From Treponema sp. UBA4326 (GTDB lineage Bacteria; Spirochaetota; Spirochaetia; Treponematales; Treponemataceae): a DNA stretch of 9,476 nucleotides. A model generated the notes under the pieces. It did no database searches. It saw only the letters and a list, made by a program, of their open reading frames with translations, and had not been told where the DNA came from. Positions 1 through 5,999 of the stretch are shown here, one piece after another; position 1 is the first letter of the stretch, and each line of letters starts with the position of its first letter. The position numbers were made by a program, and so were the translations under genes. The stretch lies in contig DGTW01000042.1 in NCBI GenBank assembly GCA_002393835.1, positions 2,142-11,617 on the forward strand, in the 5' to 3' direction.

Positions 1-329
1 ATTTCAAGCCAGTCAGGCCGGCCGCACTGAAAACATTCCAAAATAATTGAAAATTGAGAGACAGGGGCTTTAAGCTGAAAATCGCTCGCCTGCAAGTTCC
101 AGTCTATGATTTTCCAGACGGAATTTTTATAGTGGAAATCCTGTATCTGCTTTTTGGGGTCTATAGCGGAGGCCATTTTGTGAAAACTTTCGAGATTACT
201 GACCACAAGAGTGAGCTTTACTGACGGTCGGAGGTCGCTCAAGGCTCGGGCAAGGCGGTAAACCACTCCAATGTCACCGAAATTATCCACAACTTTGCAA
301 AGAATCAAAATATTGTTTTTGTCGAGCAT
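1..329 (-). CDS. earP: EF-P arginine rhamnosyltransferase EarP, N-terminal part (cut by window edge)
   Basis: EarP transfers rhamnose from dTDP-rhamnose to a conserved arginine of elongation factor P, activating EF-P to relieve ribosome stalling at polyprolines in the cytoplasm. I translated this edge ORF by hand. It begins MLDKNNILILCKVVDNFGDI and continues GVVYRLARAL, matching the family's N-terminal signature (FCKVxDNFGDIGVxWRLAR). Asp15 and Asp19 fall where the two essential aspartates of characterised EarP proteins lie. A later segment, IILECFQCGRPDWLE, matches the family's 'IExFACxLPE' stretch. About 109 codons are visible; EarP is normally around 370-390 residues, so most of it, including the nucleotide-sugar site, lies beyond position 1. 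The start is ATG at 329, preceded by GGCAGG with 5-base spacing, and the gene sits 11 bases after the lipase stop. The efp gene is not in view. EarP is known mainly from beta- and gammaproteobacteria, and I recall scattered occurrence in spirochaetes. Confidence 0.88.
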   Translation of the reverse strand, partial: MLDKNNILILCKVVDNFGDIGVVYRLARALSDLRPSVKLTLVVSNLESFHKMASAIDPKKQIQDFHYKNSVWKIIDWNLQASDFQLKAPVSQFSIILECFQCGRPDWLE

Positions 330-340
330 GAAAACCTGCC

Positions 341-2518
341 TTAAAAGCGAATTCCGAATTGAATTGAAGGGAGAAGATGAAATGAATCGCTGAATTCGAT
401 GGAAGAAAAGTGATTTTTCCTTTCGCTGTGAATGACCGCATCGTCATTGAAGCCTTCTATATGAGCGTCAAAAAGGAAGCCTGCGAAAAATTGCAGCCTG
501 TGCCGTGGCTTAAAGGCCAGTGAAAGTCTTGCGGCCGGCACAAAATTAAAGCTCTTCTTTTCGTCGTATTCTGTCCAGACAAGGTGAGCCAGGGCTTCCG
601 TGTCAAAATAGAATCTTCCGTAGATGTTTGTCTGGTGGCCAAGTCCCAAAGTCATGGAAAAGGCATCTGACAGTTCCCTTGTGTAAAAATCTGCTTGCAG
701 AAGACCGAAAATCTCCTGGTTTCCGGCCCGAAAGCCCAAACTCAGGATTTTTTCGCTGGAGTAAGAAAATTCAGGCTGAAATTTGAATTTGAGGTTATGC
801 CTGAGGCCGAAAGCCTTTCGTTTTTCGCTTGTCTCTTCTTTTGAGAGCTTTTCTGTTTCGATTCTGGAATTTTCCAGAGTTTCCTTTCCGACCTGGAACT
901 TAATTGCACGAGCAGAGCGGGGAAAAATATGACGCTTTTCGCTTATGTCAAGCAGCTGTCCCTGGGCATCGTAGCTTTCTATTTGATATGTCACAACTGT
1001 GGGGGCAAGACTGTCCTTGTAAACCATCATTGTCAGATTCTGGTTTCCCGGAAAACCCAGCACATTTTTTTCGGGAAAGGGCATTCCCGCCACTGGGACT
1101 TTTAGGCTGTAAAGCTCAATTATGCCGTCAGTGATTTTGGCAAGCAGCTTTCCATTGTCATCGTAAACGGCACAGTCATAGCTTCCGTCGATGGATAATT
1201 GCGTGCTTCCAAGGCTAGAGTAAGCTTCATCTTCGCCCAGGGCAAGAAGCCAGGAAAGATAGGTCTCGCAGCCGTGCATGTCGGCAAGGGCCTTTATCGC
1301 ATATTCAAAACCGCCCTCTATGTTTGAATTTACATTTTTTTGAACAATGCGGACAAGTAAGGGCAATTTTTCCTTGCTTTTGGCTTCTGGCTCTTGTGCC
1401 TCAATCTCGTCGTCATCGTCACTTTCCGGGAAAATCTTCCAGAAAAGTGACTCTGCCAAAGCCCGTAGACTGAAAAAATCGTCGTAATAGTTTTCGACCG
1501 TCCTGTAGAGTTTTGTGAGCAGCCTTGAAATTTGTATTTGGACGAAAGGCCCGTTTTTGAAAGGAGCATAGTTTCTGAGCAGCATTTGCTTGAAATATTG
1601 GTTCATGCGGGGAAGGTAATCATCGAGATATTTTTCGGGGTTTGAATCCCAGTAATTTACGATGACCTTTGTCTGCCCGTATTTCTTCCATTTCCAATTG
1701 TTCCTGTTTGGCGGAACTGAGGGAACGATGTCTTCAGCATTTATGATATTCCAGATGAAATTATATTTAGGATTGCTTGTTTTTTCTTCCTGACTGACAT
1801 TTGGGGCGGCGAAGGTGTAAACGAAAAGCCTTTCCCCTGTGATTACGCCCTCGTCATCCAGTTTTGCCCCCAGAATGTTTGCCAAGGCGCCGCCCCGGCT
1901 GTGACCTGTAATAAGAAAGCAGGCGTTTTTAGGGTCGATTTTTTTCTTTAAAAGGTAGTAAAGAAGTTCTTTTTGTATGTTTTCGCAAGTTCTGAAAAAG
2001 CCTTCGTGGAGCAGAACATCCTTGTGGGTGTTGTCGCTAACATTGATGTTGGAAATCCATTCGTTTGCGCTTAGTGGTGTTCCTCGAAGCACTACCAGAA
2101 CCAGTTTTTTGCTGCCTTGGGGTGTCTGAATGTCCTTGCTTGCGAAAGAGTAGGCCGCCTGATTGTTTCCTGAAATGGGAGCCGTGTAATCGAGCATGTA
2201 ATTCCATGAAATATTCTCGTCCTTAAAGCCCATGAGCCTGTAGCTCTGCAAAAGCTCGTTGGAGTCAGGATGTTTTTCGGCCTGAATGTAGGAAATTTCC
2301 GACAAAAGAGCCGCAATCCTTGCGATTCCGTGATTATATTTTGTCGGGGAACTTTCGGTAAACCAGCTTTCGTCCCATTCAGCTTCAAGGGGAACAGGCT
2401 CCTTTGCGGCAACCAAAAGTCCGTTTACTGGAAAGGTTATTTTGCGGGCGCTTGCCGTAGATAGCGTAATCAGGGGGAGAAAAATCAGAAAAAAATGTCG
2501 CGGTCTGGAATTCTTCAT
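341..2518 (-). CDS. Secreted class 3 lipase with probable C-terminal outer-membrane beta-barrel
   Basis: This is a predicted ester hydrolase of the alpha/beta-hydrolase class 3 lipase family, acting on glycerides or phospholipids. Residues 1-24 look like a signal peptide (hydrophobic core 9-20, ASA before residue 25). The lipase core is about 60-290: the nucleophile elbow GHSRGG holds Ser207, Asp263 in 'NAEDIVPSVPP' is the likely acid, and His415 in 'MHGCETYLSWL' fits the catalytic-histidine motif. About 150 residues separate the acid from the histidine, including an acidic segment at 366-384. Residues 440-545 look like a beta-rich linker domain, followed by a charged stretch at 546-570. Residues 574-725 alternate polar and hydrophobic residues in roughly eight strands and end in '...SIQFGIRF', a typical outer-membrane beta-signal with terminal Phe. 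At 725 residues it is far longer than a simple class 3 lipase. It lies 17 bases after htrA and 11 before earP, with no clear Shine-Dalgarno sequence. Lipase assignment is firm; the barrel is inferred from pattern. Confidence 0.85.
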   Translation of the reverse strand: MKNSRPRHFFLIFLPLITLSTASARKITFPVNGLLVAAKEPVPLEAEWDESWFTESSPTKYNHGIARIAALLSEISYIQAEKHPDSNELLQSYRLMGFKDENISWNYMLDYTAPISGNNQAAYSFASKDIQTPQGSKKLVLVVLRGTPLSANEWISNINVSDNTHKDVLLHEGFFRTCENIQKELLYYLLKKKIDPKNACFLITGHSRGGALANILGAKLDDEGVITGERLFVYTFAAPNVSQEEKTSNPKYNFIWNIINAEDIVPSVPPNRNNWKWKKYGQTKVIVNYWDSNPEKYLDDYLPRMNQYFKQMLLRNYAPFKNGPFVQIQISRLLTKLYRTVENYYDDFFSLRALAESLFWKIFPESDDDDEIEAQEPEAKSKEKLPLLVRIVQKNVNSNIEGGFEYAIKALADMHGCETYLSWLLALGEDEAYSSLGSTQLSIDGSYDCAVYDDNGKLLAKITDGIIELYSLKVPVAGMPFPEKNVLGFPGNQNLTMMVYKDSLAPTVVTYQIESYDAQGQLLDISEKRHIFPRSARAIKFQVGKETLENSRIETEKLSKEETSEKRKAFGLRHNLKFKFQPEFSYSSEKILSLGFRAGNQEIFGLLQADFYTRELSDAFSMTLGLGHQTNIYGRFYFDTEALAHLVWTEYDEKKSFNFVPAARLSLAFKPRHRLQFFAGFLFDAHIEGFNDDAVIHSERKNHFSSIEFSDSFHLLPSIQFGIRF

Positions 2519-2535
2519 TTTTGAAGGCTAGGGGC

Positions 2536-3879
2536 TTAGAGCATGGACGGCTGGCCCTTTTCCTGAAGGTCGCCTGTCCTTGCTGCGGAGACTGTTTCCT
2601 TGCCGTCCAGCTTTACCTTTAATTTTTTGAATTCGCCGTTGCGGAATACCGTTACCGTTACGCTGTCTCCCGGCCTTTTTGACTCCAGTGCGCTGGTGTA
2701 GTCTGCATAAGTGCGCACGCTGATGTTGTCAAGGCCCGTGATGATGTCTCCGCCGAGATAAATTGTCGTTGGATTAAAGCGGCTTCCGAACTGAACTGGC
2801 TCAGTGCCTCCGAGAATACCAGAGGCGGCTGCGGATGAGCCCTCCTCAACCTCGCTTACAAGTATTCCGTAATTTATTGAAAGTCCTGCATAGCGGGCTA
2901 TGGAAGATGTCATCTGCACCGGCCGGATTTTGAGGATTCCCCGGTTGACCTTGCGGTATTTGATGAGATCATCAACGACACGGCGGGCTGTGCTTACAGG
3001 CACTGCAAAACCCACGCCGGCGGAACTTCCTGAGTTTGAGATAATCATAGTGTTGATTCCAACCATTTTTCCTTTTGCGTCAAGGAGAGGTCCCCCGGAG
3101 TTTCCCGGATTGATTGCCGCATCAGTCTGAATCATGTTCCTGATGATTACATTCGAGCTTTCCTGAATCGGGCGGCCAAGGCCTGAGATTATTCCAGTCG
3201 TCATGGTTCTCTCTAGGGCAAAGGGGTTTCCTATGGCTATTACTTTCTGCCCGACTTTGAGATTGTTTGAGTCTCCGTAATCTATCGTCTTTAGGCTTAT
3301 GTTGTCCGGCGGGTTGAATTTTATTACGGCAATGTCGCTCTCAACATCCTTTCCGATGACAGTTCCTTCGTATGAGCTTCCGTCGTAAAGAGATATGTTG
3401 ATTTTGCTTGCATTGGAGATTACATGGACATTCGTAACCACATAGCCCCGCTTGTCAATTATTGAGCCGCTTCCCGAGCCGCCTTCCTGAACAACTGGCT
3501 CCAAAAACCAGTTTACTCCCATTACCTGAGTGGTGATGTTCACTACGGCCTCGTTGCATTTCTCATAAACCGAGATATTCTGCTCCTCGTCCTGTGTGTA
3601 GGCAGAATCGTAGCCTTTTGCAACTGAAGTCGTCTTTTCTTCGATGACCGGCTGTATTTGAGCAAGGACGCTTTCCTCAGCTTTTTTTTCTACAGCTTCT
3701 GTCTCCAAAGAACTTTCTGACTCTTCTTTGGCAGAGGCAAGCTCCTCACTTTCTTCTGCCCGCTCCTGCTCTTTTTGCTGAAATGAAATGTAAGCTGTAG
3801 CAGAGAGGGTAAGGACAACGCCTGCCGCAAGGGAAATCAGCGATGACTTCACTATTTGTGAACGGGAGTAGAGTTTCAT
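2536..3879 (-). CDS. Membrane-anchored HtrA/DegS-like serine protease with one PDZ domain
   Basis: This is a trypsin-like serine endoprotease of family S1C that cleaves misfolded or regulatory proteins in the periplasm. A single hydrophobic segment at 11-32 without an obvious cleavage site suggests an N-terminal membrane anchor. It is followed by a Glu/Ser-rich linker to about 100. The protease domain spans roughly 104-310 with the full triad: His152 in 'VTNVHVI', Asp182 in 'ESDIAVIK' and Ser261 in 'NPGNSGGPLL'. One PDZ domain covers about 315-425, with 'GGDIITGLDNISVRTYADY' typical of HtrA PDZ. One PDZ plus an anchor is the DegS or HhoB-like layout rather than DegP, which has two PDZ domains. 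The ATG overlaps the PEGA gene's TGA (ATGA), and GGAG at 3887-3890 gives 7-base spacing, so the two are probably translationally coupled. The 447-residue length is slightly above DegS because of the long acidic linker. The exact subfamily is uncertain. Confidence 0.95.
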   Translation of the reverse strand: MKLYSRSQIVKSSLISLAAGVVLTLSATAYISFQQKEQERAEESEELASAKEESESSLETEAVEKKAEESVLAQIQPVIEEKTTSVAKGYDSAYTQDEEQNISVYEKCNEAVVNITTQVMGVNWFLEPVVQEGGSGSGSIIDKRGYVVTNVHVISNASKINISLYDGSSYEGTVIGKDVESDIAVIKFNPPDNISLKTIDYGDSNNLKVGQKVIAIGNPFALERTMTTGIISGLGRPIQESSNVIIRNMIQTDAAINPGNSGGPLLDAKGKMVGINTMIISNSGSSAGVGFAVPVSTARRVVDDLIKYRKVNRGILKIRPVQMTSSIARYAGLSINYGILVSEVEEGSSAAASGILGGTEPVQFGSRFNPTTIYLGGDIITGLDNISVRTYADYTSALESKRPGDSVTVTVFRNGEFKKLKVKLDGKETVSAARTGDLQEKGQPSML

Positions 3880-4448
3880 TTTGCGTCTCCGAGCGTCTCT
3901 GTGGCCTCAGGCCTGCTTTCGGAAGTCTGTGTTTCTTCCTCAGGCTGGCTTTCAGCAGGTTTTTTGGCTGCTTCTGCCCTTTCCTTTGCCTCGGCGGCAG
4001 CTCTTTCTCTGGCCGCTTGACGAGCTTCGGTCTTCTTTTTGGTTTCTTCTGTCATTTCAAGCTCAACATAGAAGGTTTTTGCTTTTCCGCCTTCGATGTA
4101 AACGAAATTTTCAGTGGGAATGTAGCCTTCCTTTTCGACCCTGAGAAGATAGTATCCTTCGATGAGGTTTGAGAGGGTAAGCTTGCTTCGTCCCTGATTG
4201 TTTCCATTCAAGAAGATATCGCAGTTTTTCACATTCGTTTTGAATGTGGCTTTCGTTCTGTTCCGCTCGATTGAAGTTTCTTCCTCGCTCTTCAGCTCAG
4301 GAATTATTGCGAATGCCTCCGCTGACTGGCTTCCGGCTTCGTCTGTACTGACAGCCTGCTCGCTTGCTTCGGCTTTTGCTTCCTGTGAGAAAAGTGGGGA
4401 AAACGAGATAAAACTTAGACCTAGGATAATTGAAATTGTTCGCTTCAT
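3876..4448 (-). CDS. Secreted PEGA-domain protein with charged C-terminal tail
   Basis: The 190-residue protein has a probable signal peptide (MKRTISIILGLSFISFSPLF, then SQEA). A Glu/Ser-rich stretch covers about 25-65 and a PEGA-type beta-sandwich domain about 68-131. The PEGA call rests on 'CDIFLNGNNQGRSKLTLSNL', then 'EGYYLLRVEKEGYIP', and a final hydrophobic strand 'TFYVELEM'. Residues 134-163 are an Ala/Glu/Lys/Arg-rich probable helix or coiled coil, followed by a disordered acidic tail. PEGA domains are common in surface and periplasmic proteins and are thought to bind proteins or cell wall; no enzymatic role is expected. The gene overlaps htrA by 4 bases and lies 30 bases after radC. 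The protein may be a partner or substrate of the neighbouring protease, which is inference from the coupling. No Shine-Dalgarno sequence is visible ahead of the ATG; see the possible leaderless promoter. Confidence 0.8.
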   Translation of the reverse strand: MKRTISIILGLSFISFSPLFSQEAKAEASEQAVSTDEAGSQSAEAFAIIPELKSEEETSIERNRTKATFKTNVKNCDIFLNGNNQGRSKLTLSNLIEGYYLLRVEKEGYIPTENFVYIEGGKAKTFYVELEMTEETKKKTEARQAARERAAAEAKERAEAAKKPAESQPEEETQTSESRPEATETLGDAK

Positions 4449-4484
4449 GCTATCTATAATATCGCAATTTTCTACTTCTCACAA
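4449..4484 (-). promoter_or_regulatory. Possible sigma-70 promoter giving a leaderless PEGA-htrA transcript
   Basis: Reading the minus strand, TTGTGA (4484-4479, overlapping the radC stop) is followed by exactly 17 bases and then TATTAT (4461-4456). The matches to TTGACA and TATAAT are 4/6 and 5/6. Only seven bases separate the -10 from the PEGA ATG, so transcription would start at or one base before the start codon, which would explain why no ribosome binding site is seen. It is a pattern match only; read-through from radC is equally possible. Confidence 0.4.
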
Positions 4485-5192
4485 CAAATTGAACAACTTT
4501 TCTTCGTTCATGTAATCCTGTTCCAGAAAACTGAAATAAGATGTCCGTGAAAGAATTATGTGATCCAGCAAGGCAAGCCCCAGAACTTCCGCCGCCTGAA
4601 AAAGCCGCAGGGTAGTCTTTATGTCTTCCTTGGAGGGGGAGGCGATTCCGCAGGGGTGGTTGTGGCATATTACGATGGCCGCCGCATGTTCTTTCAGTGC
4701 CTCGGCGAATACTTCCGACGGCTTTACGATTGCCATGTTGCCGCTTCCTGAGCAAATCACGCGGATTGAAAGAATTTCCTGTGCCCCATTCAGGCTGACG
4801 CAGAGAAAGTGTTCCTGTTTTTGCATTCCGTAGCTTTGTATGTAAGGCAGTAAGTCCCTTGGCGAGCTGAAGACTCCCTGTGGATTCCTGTTTATCCTCT
4901 TGCCAAGTTCCAGTGCGGCCGCCACCATAAGTGCCTTGCTTTTTCCCATTCCACGAACCTTCATCAAATTTTCGACCAGATTATCGCTGTTGGAGGCCAT
5001 AACCTGGGCCAAAACTTCTTTCGCCAGTTCCTTAACGGGCTTTTCCCTTGTGCCGCTGCCCAGAATAAGCATTATAAGTTCTTCTGATGTCGGAAAAGCC
5101 AGCCCGTGCTGAAGGGTCAGTTCCCTTATTTCCAGACGATCCTTTTCTTCCAGCTTGTCGAAAGCCGGAAAGTTTACGCTCTTGTTAACCAT
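4479..5192 (-). CDS. radC: RadC family JAMM/MPN+ domain protein
   Basis: RadC (UPF0758) proteins are historically called DNA repair proteins, but their biochemical role is unsettled. In the 237-residue product, residues 20-100 hold the helical region with a helix-hairpin-helix-like motif 'MKVRGMGKSKALMVAAALEL' (77-96). Residues 108-228 form the JAMM fold. The metal-site pattern is complete: Glu160 in 'KPSEVFAEAL', His177 and His179 in 'ICHNHPCG', then Ser187 and Asp190 in 'SPSKED'. The usual Ser after HNHP is Cys181 here. I chose ATG at 5192 because GAGAGG (5199-5204) sits 6 bases upstream, overlapping a further AGGAG. A TTG start at 5240 would add 16 residues but has no ribosome binding site and would cover the likely promoter. 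It is the first gene of the five-gene minus-strand cluster and diverges from the glucosaminidase gene. Confidence 0.94.
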   Translation of the reverse strand: MVNKSVNFPAFDKLEEKDRLEIRELTLQHGLAFPTSEELIMLILGSGTREKPVKELAKEVLAQVMASNSDNLVENLMKVRGMGKSKALMVAAALELGKRINRNPQGVFSSPRDLLPYIQSYGMQKQEHFLCVSLNGAQEILSIRVICSGSGNMAIVKPSEVFAEALKEHAAAIVICHNHPCGIASPSKEDIKTTLRLFQAAEVLGLALLDHIILSRTSYFSFLEQDYMNEEKLFNLL

Positions 5193-5290
5193 GATTTTCC
5201 TCTCTCCTATATATAGCGAAAATTTTTGACTTTTCGGCAATGGCGGACAAAAAAATCATGATTTTTTTTCAAAATTCCGATATTCAGAGT
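5193..5290. promoter_or_regulatory. Divergent intergenic region between radC and the glucosaminidase gene
   Basis: This 98-base AT-rich gap should hold the promoters for both directions. For radC (minus strand) the best candidate is a TATATA -10 at 5215-5210 with a weak TTGCCG -35 at 5240-5235, spaced 19 bases. This would give a very short leader that keeps only the GAGAGG ribosome binding site. For the plus strand, TTGACT at 5226-5231 resembles a -35 box, but nothing like a -10 lies 16-18 bases downstream. A perfect palindrome at 5249-5268 is listed separately. Confidence 0.4.
5249..5268. repeat. Perfect 20-base A-tract palindrome in the divergent region
   Basis: The sequence reads seven A, then TCATGA, then seven T, a fully self-complementary 20-base element centred between 5258 and 5259. 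It lies 57 bases upstream of radC and 23 bases upstream of the preferred glucosaminidase start, the usual place for an operator shared by divergent genes. A-tracts in this arrangement also bend DNA. Binding of a regulator is a suggestion only. Confidence 0.5.
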
Positions 5291-5920
5291 ATGAAAGAAA
5301 ACATTTATGAAAGAAAAGTCATTTTTTTAGCTTCAGGGAGCAAATTTTCCCTTCTTTTTTCGGCAATTATTTCTGCCATCCTCTTTTTTTCCTGCGTGAC
5401 ACCTCCCGTACAGGAAAACTGCTCAAGGGAACTTTTGGGAAAGAGCATCAAGAATCCTAATCAGCTGGTAAATTTCTTTATGAATCATAAACCGAATTCA
5501 GACAGGGAAAAGGTTAGCCGACTTGCGGAATTCTATGTTGAGGAAGGCGCCGTCGAGGGAATAAATTCAGATGTCGCATTCGTTCAAATGTGCCTGGAGA
5601 CGGGCTTTTTGGGATATGGAAACCTTGTGCTTCCAGAAATGAACAATTTTTGCGGACTTGGCTCTATGGACGCTGAGCATCCCGGAGAATATTTCGAGAG
5701 CGAGAGAATTGGCGTTAGGGCACATATTCAGCACTTGCAGGCCTATGCCACGACGGCCGATGTCAGCCTGAAGCAGGAGCTCGTTGACCCCCGCTACAGC
5801 TGGCCTCACCGCACCAAGCTCGCCAGAACTGTCTTTGACTTGGCCGGTCACTGGGCTATGGACCCAGATTACGGCGTAAAACTGGAAAATTTGTTAAGTG
5901 AATTGGAAATGTGTCATTAG
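5291..5920 (+). CDS. Lipoprotein with glucosaminidase (GH73-like) peptidoglycan hydrolase domain
   Basis: This is a predicted exported N-acetylglucosaminidase cleaving peptidoglycan glycan strands. From ATG 5291 the product is 209 residues. Basic residues and a hydrophobic stretch (about 19-33) end in 'LFFSC', with Cys35 as the likely lipidated residue; the lipobox is loose but fits spirochaete lipoproteins. The domain spans about 50-205. 'VAFVQMCLETGFLGYG' carries the probable catalytic Glu103, followed by 'MNNFCGLG', 'ERIGVRAHIQHLQAYA', 'DPRYSWPHR' and 'LAGHWAMDPDYG', all familiar blocks of glucosaminidase domains. An in-frame ATG at 5240 would add 17 residues ahead of the signal peptide, has no ribosome binding site and would absorb the palindrome, so I prefer 5291, although its ribosome binding site is also weak. 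A second, out-of-frame ATG in a near-identical context follows at 5307. The gene is monocistronic, divergent from radC and convergent with the UMP kinase gene. Substrate specificity is inferred. Confidence 0.85.
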   Translation: MKENIYERKVIFLASGSKFSLLFSAIISAILFFSCVTPPVQENCSRELLGKSIKNPNQLVNFFMNHKPNSDREKVSRLAEFYVEEGAVEGINSDVAFVQMCLETGFLGYGNLVLPEMNNFCGLGSMDAEHPGEYFESERIGVRAHIQHLQAYATTADVSLKQELVDPRYSWPHRTKLARTVFDLAGHWAMDPDYGVKLENLLSELEMCH

Positions 5921-5995
5921 GAATTTGAAGGACGAGGGAGCGATAGCGACCAATGTCCCGTTGTAATTCCTAATTCCTAATTCCGCATTCCTAAT
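5916..5995. repeat. 80-base inverted-repeat-bounded element between convergent genes
   Basis: ATTAGGAAT at 5916-5924 is exactly complementary to ATTCCTAAT at 5987-5995. Between them lies a GC-richer core (5930-5960) with its own small pairings, such as GGGA at 5936 with TCCC at 5956. The terminal repeats reach into the end of both flanking genes: the glucosaminidase TAG (5918-5920) and the UMP kinase TAA (5995-5997). It could act as a bidirectional transcript end by forming a hairpin, though there is no T-run typical of an intrinsic terminator. It could also be a copy of a dispersed intergenic repeat. Confidence 0.5.
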
Positions 5996-5999
5996 TATT
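5965..5999. repeat. Five-unit heptad array at the 3' end of the UMP kinase gene
   Basis: Five consecutive 7-base units follow the pattern (A/C)ATT plus three variable bases. The first two are identical (AATTCCT), the fourth starts with CATT, and the last (5993-5999) contains the kinase stop codon at unit positions 3-5 on the complementary strand. Heptanucleotide tandem repeats are known from other bacteria, for example the STRR repeats of cyanobacteria; membership of a described family here is not established. Confidence 0.7.

Noticed and set aside
350..363. Two AATTNNN heptads near the lipase 3' end resembling the other arrays
   Set aside because: They encode the terminal beta-strand residues of the barrel and include only two units out of phase with the stop, so coincidence is more likely.
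3843..4515. Plus-strand ORFs opposite the PEGA gene, rich in Phe/Leu/Ser and looking hydrophobic
   Set aside because: Antisense of Glu/Lys/Ala-rich coding sequence naturally yields Phe/Leu/Ser-rich shadows; no start signals or homology are visible.
4450..4755. Minus-strand ORF of 101 codons overlapping radC
   Set aside because: It is a frame shadow of radC with no ribosome binding site or recognisable motif; the radC frame is fully conserved-looking across it.
5193..5240. TTG-initiated extension of RadC by 16 residues
   Set aside because: There is no ribosome binding site before it, while ATG 5192 has GAGAGG at ideal spacing. The extension would cover the only plausible promoter.
5249..5269. 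A-tract/T-tract palindrome as an intrinsic terminator
   Set aside because: It has no GC-rich stem and no proper loop, and it lies upstream of both divergent genes, where a terminator is not expected.
5240..5290. Longer glucosaminidase start at ATG 5240
   Set aside because: It puts 17 extra residues before the signal peptide, has no ribosome binding site and would make the palindrome coding.
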